NCBI GenBank assembly: GCA_036362985.1
Contig: JAYGXS010000007.1
Location: 12,226,832 to 12,290,831, forward strand
Source of the DNA: Ligula intestinalis
Taxonomy: Eukaryota; Platyhelminthes; Cestoda; Diphyllobothriidea; Diphyllobothriidae
DNA length: 64,000 bases
Reading direction: 5' to 3'
Part shown: piece by piece, positions 33,451 to 44,420 of the stretch
Layout of the letters: the number at the start of each line of letters is the position of its first letter
How positions within the stretch are numbered: position 1 is the stretch's first letter
The notes under the pieces: generated by a model
Database searches by the model: none
Seen by the model: only the letters and a program-made list of their open reading frames with translations
Told to the model about the DNA's origin: nothing
Translations under genes and position numbers: made by a program

Positions 33451-33778
33451 CCGGGAAAACAATCTTCACAAAATGACATAAAATATATTTGAAGCAAGCA
33501 AATATGGCAGAATTTATTCGATCAAATAAATTTCGTGGCGGCTCGTCAGCTGCGGCCCGTCTTTGCATGAATGAATAACAAGTGGGTTATAGCACAATTT
33601 GAATGTCAACAAAATCGATAAAAGCAAGGTCAAATTTACGCGTAAGTGAACTTTCATATTGTCAACGTAACTCGGGAAAGGGCGGAAATTTAGGAGGAGA
33701 AAACAACACAAAAACAAACAAAAGGTGACTAAATGTAGGCCTATGGACCCCAAGGCAGCTGTAGCTTAGCCACATGTT

Positions 33779-35040
33779 CTAATTGCTTACATAGGTCGGG
33801 TTTCTACCGCCGTATGTAGGCTGCTTCCATGTAGCGTAATGTCCGGTTTGTTCGTGCTCGAACAAGAACTCGGAGAGATTTTTTCGGATCGACAGAGTGA
33901 CCACTGTCCAATAGATGTTTTGTAATAGAGGACCGAGGTACTTTGTTTTCCTGTTTAAAAAGTCAGGAGGGTAAATGTTCAGCTGCCCTGGTCGCCAATT
34001 GCCTTTGCGTTCGCCCGATGTACTTGCATCCGCAAGTGCATGTAAATTCATAGACGCAGTTTGGAGTGGCGTGCAAAGGCAAGGCATCTTTTGTCCCGTT
34101 AACGGGAAGGCCTTTAATAGGGCCGAGGAACACCAATGCAGCTGCATTGTACGTTCTCTCTATGGTGCATCGCAAACTTCTTTTGATTGTATTTGATACA
34201 TTGTCGCCTTTGAATGGTAGAGATATAAAAACGGGCTTTTTTGGGACAAACTGCTCCGCTATTTCCAGCCATAAAGTTTTACTGTATTTCTGAATGAAAC
34301 TTGAAGGATATCCACGTTTAAGTAGGGCATCTTTGATGTTGGAAATGTTTGTTGGTAATGTTTCATTGCGGCAAATTTTCTCAGCTCGCTGGAAGAGAGT
34401 TAGTACCAAGTTTCGTTTCCACTGGATTGGCACAAAACTAGTAAAGTGTAGGTACTGGCCCTTCCAGGTAGCCTTGTGATAAACACTTCGCCTTATTGAA
34501 CCATCAGCCTCTCTAAACAGGAGGACGTAAAGAAAAGGCAACTTGTTGTTTTGCTCCATTTCCATCGTGAGCTTTATTTTTGGATGCAATTTATTCACGA
34601 ATCAAAGAAGGTTTTCAGCGTCTTGTTTGGTTTCAACTATAGTGAAGATATCATCGACGTAACGTCTGTATAAAGTTGTCTTGTTTAGTTGTGATGACAC
34701 GTTTTCTTCTAAATGACCCATGAATATGTCAGCAAAAGTGATGACTCCATCGATTTGTCTATACCGATGCTCATTAAAGAGGAGTTGCACATTTTTCGTA
34801 CATAGTGTAAGCAATTCCCTTAGTATATCAGGTGGTAGACGAGTNNNNNNNNNNTATATCAGGTGGTAGACGAGTATAGGATGCATGAGTACATATAACG
34901 TCGATTGTTTCGTCCAATGGTACGTTTGTAAATAAGGATTCAACGTCTAAAGAAATCATAAATTTGTTTGCAATATTTTGGAACTTAATATCTTCAACAA
35001 ATTGAAGGACATCCTTTGTCACGTAAGTGGAGAACCGGCT
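33779..35040 (-). pseudogene. PLE F reverse transcriptase and GIY-YIG, broken
   Basis: Minus strand: FMISLDVESLFTNVP (about 34960), LTLCTKNVQLLFN, RQIDGV followed directly by FADIFMG, so the usual MGSPLGP-type residues are deleted. YRRYVDDIFTIV keeps the catalytic YVDD. An in-frame TGA follows near 34600; then NNKLPFLYVLLFR, and the GIY-YIG domain CVYEFTCTCGCKYIGRTQRQ with a RAAEH helix at 34050-33963. The assembly gap at 34845 lies inside the RT. Confidence 0.85.
34845..34854. other. Assembly gap (10 N) with duplicated flanks
   Basis: The 21 bases before the gap (34824-34844) are identical to the 21 after it (34855-34875). The N run therefore probably separates two overlapping contig ends. 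Confidence 0.95.
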
Positions 35041-35059
35041 TCTTATCGGCTTTAATTCC

Positions 35060-35160
35060 TTAACAAGCTAGCACAATGGCATAGGGCAATGTTCCTAGAC
35101 CTTTGACCATCTTTGTCGCTCGCTTCTGGACTTCTCTAAGTCATTTAAAGCCAGAAAACC
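35060..35160 (-). repeat. CR1 LINE fragment
   Basis: Minus strand encodes LEKVQKRATKMVKGLGTLPY, which corresponds to the LEKVQRRAKKLVRGL segment at the end of the LINE at 47611-50500. Confidence 0.6.
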
Positions 35161-35534
35161 CGTAGTAGCATGAAAGTAAAGTACTACTCCTGTGACCGCA
35201 GGCCATTTCATCATCCGCCTCCACGCCTCTTACCACGCCATGAAACAGTGAGGAGACTGCGGTATCAAGCATGTCCAGGCCACCGACGCCGACAGAAGAG
35301 GCTAACACCTTGCGTCCTCACATCTCCCAACAAAACTCGAGACGAAAACGATTGGACAACATGAAATTATTGTCGGACCCCTTCCCTTCCACCCACGTTC
35401 CTTTCTCTGGTCCCAAATTAAGTCTAAAATTTCACCCCTTTGATCGCTTTACACCTCTCTCCCCTTTTCCCCTTAGTACTACTGACTGGTTTGCCTAAAA
35501 GTTTCATTAACTCTACACTCCCTTATATTACTGT

Positions 35535-35575
35535 ATTACCTGATGATTAATTAATCGAAAACGGTCGTTCGCCTA
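35535..35575 (+). ncRNA. Possible hammerhead motif, PLE F right arm
   Basis: CUGAUGA (35540-35546), TTAATTAATC, GAAAACGGTC (35557-35566). Core boxes are right but the helices are weak in a monomer; GATTAATTAATC could pair between two molecules. Confidence 0.35.
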
Positions 35576-36239
35576 ACTTGACTTCCTGAAGTATAGTTTT
35601 TATAGTTCCGGTCAAATGCTAAACAACCCAAAAAACAGTCTCCGACTTAGAATACTAGATGAGTCTGTGAAAAAGAAGTTAACATGCAGTAAGTAATTGG
35701 AACAGAAACAGGTGAGCCCAAAAACACCCACAGAGCCACAAGACATCAGGAGCAGGTATCCTAAATCCTGAGCAATTAATGTTCTCAGAGACTTCGCCTC
35801 AACGAGCTGGTGCTGGAATTGGATTAACAGAAGCCAAGCGGTGCTCAAGCGTCTGCTGAACAGGCGCCAATGGCGCGATGCGTCTGCTAACAACAGGTCA
35901 ATCAGTATTTTTGACAGGTGTGTCTAGAGTTCAAACCACCGCCCCCTCAACCACGCTGAAAGACCAGACAGGTGAGTGGTTCTGCATGACCGATCGAAAG
36001 TCGTTAGGTTAGCAGGTCATTGTAGTCGGTCGTTGATGAGCGTTCGCCTGAATGCTAACGGGACTCATCTGTCCCACCCTGGCTTGGGTCTCGTCAGAGG
36101 CCCTGGCAGCCGTAACAGCTGACAGTATGGGCCAATGACCGTCGATTTAGATGAAGTCCACCATGTGCTCATGAGTTGGGGCGGTGACTGGAGACAGAGG
36201 CGAGACTGAAATGAAATAGACGCGTAGCTGTCTACCTCG

Positions 36240-37690
36240 CTCTAAACCCTCTCCCCTCTTGAACCGGTGATAAGACAGAGTCGAGATGACCGCACGGGCA
36301 TCAGGCGTAAGCCGCTTTCTCCGATACAGGCCAGAAACGCTGCCTACGTAGTCTTACGTGGCAGTAGTCGTTTGCGCTGGTACTACCGCACCATTTACCA
36401 TCACTAACCTTCAGTAGGTGTCAAGCCAGAGTCAAGGAAACCAAGGCTGGTAATGCTACTGTAGTGGACCTTAACGCCACCGCTGACTCATCACGCCAAC
36501 GCTGCGGTTACCGTGATGGCCGACCCCAGGCCTGTCTATCGCTCAAGGACCAGGGCCATCTACTGACACACACGGCTAAATCTCGCAAAAGCAACCAATC
36601 ACAAGCCCGCTCACACCACCTGAATTTGGTGGCTGTGGCCGGCGACACTTGGAATTGCGCCTCGTGCACGGCGGTCGCGACAACGCCGGCCTCGCGGTCG
36701 TACGCACTGCAAGACCTATTGGCAAACTTCCCCTTATCCTTTCTATAAACAATACACTGCCTTCTCAAGACTTCTCCCATATCCTAAGGAACAAGGGCCT
36801 GACTGATTTTAGGTGTTAGGGTTAACCGTCTTAACCTTAACTCCTATACTACTACAGCTATTGCTATTTCTAATGCTACTAACTAGGCGTGTAGCTGAGT
36901 GATAGTATTGCTGGTACTATTTCTGACTGTACTATTAGTCAGAAGTGACGCTAAGTAAAGTCACTACTGGACTCATATCGCCTCGATCTCAACAAGAAGT
37001 GTAATAGTGCTAGTAATAACACTGGTACTAGCATTTGTCAGAGGTGACACTGATTAGAGCCAACGCTGGGGCTCATACTCCCTAGATCTCAACATAGAGT
37101 TTTAAACTGGGTCTAAACTATTCCGAGTAAGCTCATGTTGGGGCCCTGAGCACAGCAAAGCATGCCTTGGTTTCCACCCTCTCAACTCTATTCACCTGGC
37201 TGTGTCCGTTTCTAGTAGGTTCGGACAATGATAGTGCTGCTAGAGGTACACGCCTATGCTAAAGTGCGTGTGCTTTTTATGAAGTCGGCACCCACTATGC
37301 ACTCCCAATCTGTATGAAGAAAGGTGATTAGCTTATGGGTTAAAAAAAGGGTTATTAAATAATAACACAATTCCTACCATGCGCTTATGTCGTAAAGTTT
37401 GCATTGCTTTAGATTACCTATAGGCATACCTCAGTACCTACCTGTAGCTTGGACTATACATAACGCCCATTCATATCCCCTCGATCCCAGCAGGGACTGG
37501 AATCTGGTTTTATGCTATTCCGAGTAAATACATCTTCGAAGCCCGGAGCACATCAGGGCTTTTCTTGGTTTCCGCCCTCTCACCTCTGTCCACCAAAAGC
37601 TGCGTCAAATTTTACTAAGTTTGGGCTAGGATACTGCTGCTTGTGGTAGTATGCCATGGAAAAAGTGCTTATTCTAGTAATCATACTAAC
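36240..37690 (+). repeat. Dispersed repeat family W, plus orientation
   Basis: Two consecutive stretches (36240-37280 and 37450-37690) share CTCAACTCT.TCCAC, GAGCACA.CA and GGTTTCCACCCTCTCA blocks with each other and with 61480-61760 and 62170-62540. Non-coding. The first stretch also forms the outer part of the PLE F right arm. Confidence 0.6.
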
Positions 37691-37909
37691 TAAGACCAGA
37701 GGATAGTATATTCTAGTAATATTTTCCTATAATTGTATCAACAGCTGACATGCATCCCATTTTTGAAAAAAAGCATAGCAGATGGGAATATGAACTTACG
37801 CGCGTCCTAAATTTCATTCGGGCTGGTTTGTAGGACATCCAACAAGCTTTCATGTCCAATTAGCAGGTAAGAATGTCAGATACTATTACCGGCAAAGAAA
37901 AGGGATACT

Positions 37910-38046
37910 CAAATAGCCATTACTAGCTTATTAGCCGTCGTCGGCCAGTCATACCCAGACCCAAGAGGTGTCCCACTCGAGCCTCGAACTCGCAACTCTT
38001 TTGATCATAGTCTAGCCTCCTAACCATTGAGCCACGAGCTCGTTGT
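37910..38046 (-). repeat. tRNA-derived SINE, minus strand
   Basis: Reverse strand head GAGCTCGTGGCTCAATGGTTAG, B-box-like GAGTTCGAGGCTCG, body GGGTATGACTGGCCGACGACGG. Same body as 7409-7560. Confidence 0.7.
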
Positions 38047-38200
38047 AAAACCCGTTTAGGTCAGGGGATAGCGACACTCGTTGCCGAACATTCACCTGAC
38101 TGCTAATGGGACTCATCTGCTCCGCTCTACTTTGGGCCTCGCCAGAAGCCCTGACGGACGTAACAGCTGGTAGAATAGGCAGATAATACCGTGCCTGTCC

Positions 38201-38780
38201 TGGCTAGTGCCAGTAGTCACGAGAATTTCTTGACGCCAGATTAAAAAACCTGACACTTTAAGGATGGCTAGCTTGTTCTACTAAAATAAATGGAAGCTTT
38301 CGTAGCCAAATAATTCCAAATGCTCTCACCAACATCCTTCTACAGTCTGCTAATTTTCCAAATATGTCCGCTGAGCCCGTTTACCAATTTTAGAGCATCG
38401 GAATACTTAACAGTCAATGATGTGACCTTTTCCGCATAGAGTTAAGAAGGGTTTGACTTCCTTTAGACATAAATCAGGAGTACAAGTGTAACGACCATTA
38501 GGGCTTAAAATTATCCGATAATTTATATCGTTTTAAAGCCGAAGGAGACCCCTTCTTCGCGCATAACATTTGAAGAAGGCGTCATTTACTACAAACTGAT
38601 ACCAAATAATACTGTGTTTGTACATTTTTTCTGTGTTATTTTGTTGAATTTCTAAGGAAATCGAACACCAATGACCAGAACTTAGGTAGCCAGTTTTTTA
38701 AAGGGAATGTATTGTTGCGGGCACTCAGGAAGAAACCGGCGTCTTGGAGTGACTGAAAGATATTTTGCAGTGCCGTTGCA
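38201..38780. repeat. Degenerate foldback-family sequence
   Basis: GAAGAAGGCGTCATTTACTAC...AAGGAAATCGAACACCAATGA follows the order of 1640-1740 and 2525-2625. The rest is unassigned. Confidence 0.4.
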
Positions 38781-38788
38781 TTGCAGCT

Positions 38789-39570
38789 CTACTTAAGCAG
38801 TCTGTCCGAATCCCAAAAATAACCATTTAAAAATTTCGTTTGATATTTCACAAGATAGACATCCTTGATATATGGCAGAGCGTGCCATATCCTCGGTCGT
38901 TCTTCTGTTTGGGTCCTCCGGGGTCGTACGCGTAGGCATTGGTTTATAGATGCTTTCGGATAGCTATTCTGCATGAATTGGTCGCGCAGATGTAGGTCCT
39001 CGCGTGCCTTTTCCTCCATTTTACTGCATTGAGTCTGGATCCGTTAAAAGCGCGTTTTGACACAGCTTCCTTTATGGGCAATCGGATGGTTGCTGTGAAA
39101 ACTGAGGAGTTGTGTTGTGTTCGTTGCCTTCATGTAAACAATCATTTAAATTTAACCGTTGAGCGTTCTGACGAGGACAGCAAGAAAAGGCAGCTGCCGC
39201 TCTTGTTGTTCTTCCCTCGTGAATAGTATGCAGAGAAAAGTTCCATTTAGCAGCATGTTCTTCTCAATGCTAACAAGTATGTCGTCAACGTTAGGACGCC
39301 AATAGACTGGCTTATGTTGGGTGAAGACAGTCTTTTCTAGATCTAAAAGAATCAGTTCTGCCACTAAGCTGGAGATGGAGGGAGCTCATCGGAGTTCTTT
39401 TGATCTGTTTGTAGGTTTCTGCAGAAAAGGCAAAGTACGTTTTCTGGCAAAATTCGAATAACCTCATAGTGTGTTAAATTTTGAGTGGGCTTCGAGCCTT
39501 ATCGCTTGTACAAGACTTCGTATGGATGTGAGTAAAGCAGTCACATCGAAGGGAACCATGATCTCATCCG
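38789..39570 (-). mobile_element. Penelope-like element G (family-2 type), RT part
   Basis: Minus-strand RT remnant: the palm box reads WRPNVDDILVSI (YVDD with Y to N), then REEQQERQLPFLAVLV and RVRPRRTQTEERPRIW...LPYIKDV. Frames are broken. About 1.3 kb from copy H in the same orientation. Confidence 0.75.
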
Positions 39571-40060
39571 ATCATGAAGGTCTTAGAGGAATCGAGATGC
39601 CGATTTAACTGCGGTAGTCAAGTGGCTCTGGTGGAATTTATCCGATCCTTCTTCCGCATTCATGCAAGTGCCTGGAACGCGAACGTTTCCCTTCATTCGT
39701 GGATCTGTCTGCCTAGAACCACCCCTGTTGGAGATCTGGCCTCGTTCGTTTGCTGACGCGATGACAGAGGTGGGACGTAACCTCACGTTGGAAGAAAGTA
39801 GTCAGTCCTACGATTGACAAAGAAAGCGAAGCGGGAATTAGGGCTATGGGTAAACTTGTGTTTGGCACACAGCCCTATCTACCGCAGGCCCGGGGGATCA
39901 AGTATTTGAAATGCGCTATGATTTTTTTTCAACTGGATTCTACTAGTTGAACCATGTACTTGGGTCTTTTCGTCTGCAGTCGCGGATATTAATACTGTCA
40001 TCATTTCGGCGCGTCCTGACTTCGCTTCTTTGCAGGATGGAACGTGAACTTTCCGATTGA
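39571..40060. other. Spacer between PLE copies G and H
   Basis: No motif-bearing ORF. CTTTCCGATTGACTCA near 40047 resembles sequence near 41080, so this may be decayed PLE 3' end. Confidence 0.4.
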
Positions 40061-40724
40061 CTCAGGTAATAATGGATATAATAAATGAATTGTGCAATTC
40101 AAACACCCAGTGCCGCAGCGATGCGTTCAGTTGCTTTTTAGACATCCTTGATGTATGGCAGAGCGTGCCATATCCTCGGTCGTTCTTCTGTTTGGGTACT
40201 CCGAGGTCGAACGCGTAGGCATCGGTTTTTAAATTCTTTTGGATAACCGTTCCGCATAAATTGTTCGCGGAGATATCAGGCCTCGCGTACTTCTTTCTAC
40301 GGTCTGGATGCATTTAAAGAGCGTTTTTACACAGCTCCACTTGTGAGCAACTAGATAGTTGCTGTGAAAGCTGAGAAGTTGTGTTGTGTTCGTTGCATTC
40401 CTGTAAACCGTCGTCGCTATTTTACCGTTGGGCATTCTCTTGACGAGGCCATAAAGGAAAGGCAGCTGCTGCTCTTTTTCTTCTTTCCTTGCGAATTGCA
40501 TGTTAGGAAAGATTCCATTAAGCAAGTTGTGGAACTTTTGCAGCATGGTCTTCTTGATGATGACAAACTCGTCGTCAACGTAACGACGCCAAACGATGGG
40601 CTTGTTTCGGGTGAAGGCGGTGTTTCCTAGCTCTTGCAAGACCAGTTCTGCCAATAAATCAGGGATTAAAGAGCCCATCGGAGTACCTTTGATCTGCTTG
40701 TATATTTCTCTGGCAAAGGTTAAG

Positions 40725-40836
40725 TTTCTGCTACTATTTCCTACTCATTTCGCTGATGATGAATCCGCGACGGATGTCGAAACGTCAGACAAATGAACGT
40801 ATTGTCCCTGCGATCGAGTCTTCGTCTTCTTCTTCT
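40725..40836 (+). mobile_element. 112-bp hammerhead unit inserted in PLE H
   Basis: Flanked by CAAAGGTTAAG (40714-40724) and CAAAGGTAAAG (40837-40847), an 11-bp target-site duplication with one mismatch. The uninterrupted order of the host sequence is visible in copy G near 39410-39450. The insert holds a family-1 hammerhead and ends in a CTTCTTCTTC-type tail. Confidence 0.75.
40746..40792 (+). ncRNA. Hammerhead ribozyme motif, family 1, intact core boxes
   Basis: CUGAUGA (40753-40759), stem II AUCC/GGAU with loop GCGAC, GAAACGUC (40779-40786). All conserved core bases are present, but the first stem I pair is G against A, so pairing there is weak. Confidence 0.65.
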
Positions 40837-40965
40837 CAAAGGTAAAGTACGTTTTTTTCGCAGAATTTGAATAACCTTCATGATATGTTCAATTTTGAGT
40901 GAGCGTCGAGCCTCATCATATACTTCTTCAAGTCTCTTGAGCAAGCCCCTCTTTTTTTGCTGTTT

Positions 40966-41015
40966 CTTATCTCTGACGATGGACTCCTGTAAGAGTTGAA
41001 AAGCTCAGAATAATA
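40966..41015 (+). ncRNA. Hammerhead motif, family 2, at 5' side of PLE H
   Basis: CUGACGA (40973-40979), stem II GACUC/GAGUU, then GAAAAGCUC with one extra A, stem I UCU/AGA. Its orientation is opposite to PLE H, as expected for an inverted terminal arm. Confidence 0.6.
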
Positions 41016-41019
41016 AACA

Positions 41020-42020
41020 AATTGATCTGGTGCTCAATTATTCTTCTTCCTTACCCATGCAAATACCTGAAACGTGAACTTTCTCCTTGATTCGTGAATC
41101 TGCTTTATGTTGAGCAACAACACATGCTCTATTTTTGAAGACTCTTTGAAATCCTGTAACCCTTTACTTCAGCTAGTTGAGAGTAAGCAATAGGCGCAAT
41201 AGGGGATAATTTGCACACGTTTCTACCTCTATTCTATACGGTATAGAAGCAGCGTGAATATTGAAGTAAAACTAACGAAAGATGTGGATATGTTTGAGAA
41301 ACCTACATTGACACTTTGGTATGAAATGTCCGCATAAACAGAATATATTCTGTAATTTGTCGAGTTTTTCCCTAGAACTACGCATTTTTTCACTTCATCA
41401 TAAAGAGCAATCTTGACAGTATCAGATATACCATTTTACCAGCCGCAAACCGAGGCTATGGAATCATTCTAGTGCTGTGCTGAAAATAAATGCATCTGCT
41501 CGATCTACAAACATCTAAACTTTATTTTTTACAGCTCCTCGCTTAACTGCATAAAATTTTCTAACCAATTAAACGTTACGATGAATGATCGAGCAGATGT
41601 GTGCTTTTCAATGAGCTCATTTCCAAGCATCTGCAAATGCCTCAAAGCAAAACTTACCACATAAATAGGATGCATTTTTCCCACTGAGTTTCAATGCCCT
41701 TCGCCACTCAAATGTATTTTGTAGAAGGTATGCAGAAAAGATATGTTTACGTGTACTTATTCGATAGAAAATTAGGTCCTATTCAAACTGCATGACGGGA
41801 AAAGCGGGTTATAATAGGTTTTTGAAACAGGTTTTCAATTCCCGAATAATTTAAAACCCGATCTGCTGTGACGCTTACAGTCAGAGCTTTAAAACTACAG
41901 GCTGTACTTCTGTCCGCATGAAAGTCTCGGGACTAGTACATCAGCTAAACCGCCAATTTCGAGAACATCCTACGTGTGACACAGGGACGATAACCTACGA
42001 CTATATGCGTGGCATCTACC
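41020..42020. other. No gene; one repeat segment
   Basis: 41750-41890 is the partner of the repeat at 9860-9970. The rest is AT-rich and unassigned. Confidence 0.4.
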
Positions 42021-42022
42021 GC

Positions 42023-42039
42023 GCTCTCTCTCTCTCTCT
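42023..42039. repeat. (CT)n microsatellite
   Basis: CT dinucleotides, followed by further TCTCTG units to about 42060. Confidence 0.85.
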
Positions 42040-42184
42040 GTCTCTGTCTCCTTATCTCTTCCCTCATCTGCCTGTGTCCGGTGCCGAGACAGAGTGAAGA
42101 ATACTGAAACTGAGATCAGTCGCAGGTGGCTGGCGCGACGTGAGCCTGCACCTACGCGTGCCACCAACGCCGACTCTTCTCAGT

Positions 42185-42278
42185 AACTTCCACTTTCTGT
42201 TCATATCTCTGACCAAGAATCCGCGACGGAGATCGAAACGTCAGGCGAATAAACGTGTCGTCCCTGCGACTGAATCTT
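42185..42278 (+). mobile_element. 94-bp hammerhead unit with target-site duplication
   Basis: Flanked by CTTCTCAGT at 42176-42184 and 42279-42287. Contains a family-1 hammerhead (42203-42249) with CUGACCA (G8 to C), GAAACGUC and AGGCGAATAAA. Like the unit at 40725, it starts about 25 bases before the CUGANGA box. Confidence 0.65.
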
Positions 42279-42289
42279 CTTCTCAGTCC

Positions 42290-43855
42290 GAATAAAGCCT
42301 TCCAAGCCCTGATCTGACCCCTGTGTTGGTCCAGAGCAGCTATCACAGGGCCGTGTATGTCACAATCAGTAATAGTATAGTGAGGGTAGGAATACGCTCA
42401 GAAAGTTATAGACTGAGTAGTCTGATACACACGCAGTAGCATCCATTTAATTAATTAATTAATTATCCTAAATATTATCGGTCAACGGTGGGTTTCTGAC
42501 TTTGCTGCGCCGAGCTCTAAAATTTCTCTGATTACGTTGATGCTAGCAGAGGGCAGAAAATGTAAACCAGAGTGATCTACGGCAAACGTAGAAGTTGATA
42601 AGATGGCTGAAACTAGTACCATTTGTGGTAACAGTACAAATAGTTTATTCTACTCCAAAATATTAGACCTCACTCCCAACGGCAATGGGTTTCCGTTTGT
42701 TTCTAATCATCCCTACCTCAAAAACTTTACGGCTGATGCGAATGCCTTCGGATTGCCGAATACGTGGAATGTTAGACGCCCACGCATAAACTTCGTCTGC
42801 AGACGCTTGACCTGATACAGCTGAGGTGACTAGAACGCCGTTGAAGATAGGCGGCTTTTTCCCAGACCAACGTCACCTTCAGTTACTTTACCCGTTCTGA
42901 AGCTTTGTCTGTCTTAGGTGAGGCCAGACCTCCAGACTAACTTGGTTAAAGTTGGGAAGATTGAAAGGCAGAAAAGACCGATGGGATGGGTAATGGCCTG
43001 TTCACGTATTTTAAGTTAATTCTGCTTTTGAATAGGCCTTTTACGGGTTTTCTTTCTCCGCCTCTCAGCAGTCAGGGACTAAGCCGACAAGTAACTGCGA
43101 ATTTTGTGTTAACATTGGATACTTCTAATTTTCTACGCCAAAACTTTTGGATTTTTGAAAAAAGGTCGAAGTAGAAATGCACCGAATATCAAACGGTTCC
43201 CCAAGCCAAATGAACGGAGGGGGGGGGGTGGCGGGGTGACTGTGTTTAGAGGGAGAAAGGTCCGCGAAGTCTGCAAGGCACTGTTATAAGAAACGTCTTT
43301 TAGTAAATGGTAATGGCTTCTGTTTTGAAGTTGTAGAAATTCCCTTCAGTGAATTCAAAAAAGCGGTAGGCAAATGTACCTAAGCCTTCGCATTGAGCCT
43401 GAGAACGGGTACAAGTTAAAATACGCGGTAAGTAATGTTCGGCTTTTCATTCAAGTGAATCGTGGAAATAAGGGGAAGCGACGTTAAGGTTTACATGAGA
43501 AGGCTGGTTGCGTGACTCTAACGACAGTCACCTCTTGCGATAATTTTCCCATCATCATGATTCACTGACCCCCAGTCTATAAATAATTACAAGGACGCAT
43601 CGAGGGATTAAACTTTATATGGTTACCCCTTGTCACCACGATCTTTAGACCTGGTTCGTTAGAAGGAGAGAAGTCATGAGAAGGCCAGGGAGGCAAGAAG
43701 AGTTTATTTTGTACAGGAGGTATAAAGAATAGTTAGGAGGAGATTTGACTGTCCGACAAACGCACGTCCGCAGGCTAGCGGGTTTTGTCGGACGTGCCGG
43801 TCCTATGACAGTCACCGAATTGAGGTCCCCGTGAGTTGGCCTTGAGAGCCAATTA
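42290..43855. other. No recognisable gene
   Basis: Contains (AATT)n at 42447-42465 and a 70-codon ORF at 42603-42815 starting MAETSTICGNS with a fair ATG context. No domain or splice partner is seen, so it is only a candidate. Confidence 0.4.
43219..43228. repeat. Poly-G tract
   Basis: Ten consecutive G residues in a G-rich stretch. Confidence 0.85.
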
Positions 43856-43959
43856 CCAGACGAATTGAGGCTAGTCTACTTATCCGGGCAGCTCATTGGA
43901 CGGATTGAAGTCAACCTACTAAGTGCGGCTTCTTACGAAGGCAGCAACCGTCCAATATT

Positions 43960-44420
43960 GACCAAGGCTTGCCATCACGAGACGCAGAGAGAGATGATGC
44001 TAGCGTGCCACTACAGGCCTGCAATATCTACATTTGGTGCTGGAACACAGTATGGCCAAAGCAACTCGCCACTGGGAACGCACAGGCCAACGCGTTGTCT
44101 AAAGCCAGCGCCAGGGAAACAGATGGCCAAGTAATCATCGTGCCCAGATCCAACCCAGTTGATGCGAGTTCAGATTGTCACGATCTGCGAGCCCGCCATG
44201 AAGCACTTAGTGCCCAGGTGGGCAATTATACTCGATAGAGGAATCATTAATTGTCATAATTATGCAGTAGCAAGGTGACCATATCCTATAAATTATACAA
44301 ACACCTGTGCACGAAGTACCCGTTTCTGCTTTGTCTCTGATTATAGATCCACGACGGAAACGTCAGGCAAATAAAATTCTTGGTCCAACTGTCACTCCTA
44401 CGTCTTTTCAATTAATTCCT
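43960..44420 (+). mobile_element. PLE I: 3' end with hammerhead
   Basis: Follows the 3' untranslated region of copies D and J: GAAACAGATGGCCAAGTAATC, the CCTATAAATTATACA segment, then TGTCTCTGAT. The hammerhead at 44333-44372 has CUGAUUA (G8 to U) and a shortened stem II before GAAACGUC. No coding domain is intact. Confidence 0.65.

Larger units (their letters stand above)
30581..36930. mobile_element. Large inverted-repeat structure around PLE F
   Basis: 30581-31617 returns as the reverse complement at 35453-36930, with about 400 bp extra inserted in the right arm near 36470-36850. Shared blocks include CTAACTTGACTTCCTGAAGT, GACGGTGACTGGAGACAG and GAGTGATAGTATTGCTGGTA. The outermost parts are family W sequence. 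Between the arms lie a mariner relic, a LINE tail and PLE F coding remnants. Confidence 0.75.
40062..40960 (-). pseudogene. PLE H reverse transcriptase, interrupted
   Basis: Minus strand: palm with MGSLIPDLLAELVLQELG and WRRYVDDEFVII (catalytic YVDD intact), EEKEQQLPFLYGLV, then LLSFHSNYLVAHKWSCVK. A stop lies near 40229; RRTTEDMARSAIHQGCL continues in another frame. Sequence upstream of the palm is cut by a 112-bp insertion at 40725-40836. No GIY-YIG domain remains. Confidence 0.8.

Noticed and set aside
42603..42815. 70-aa ORF beginning MAETSTICG
   Set aside because: Plausible ATG context only; no domain, intron signals or homologue could be shown.
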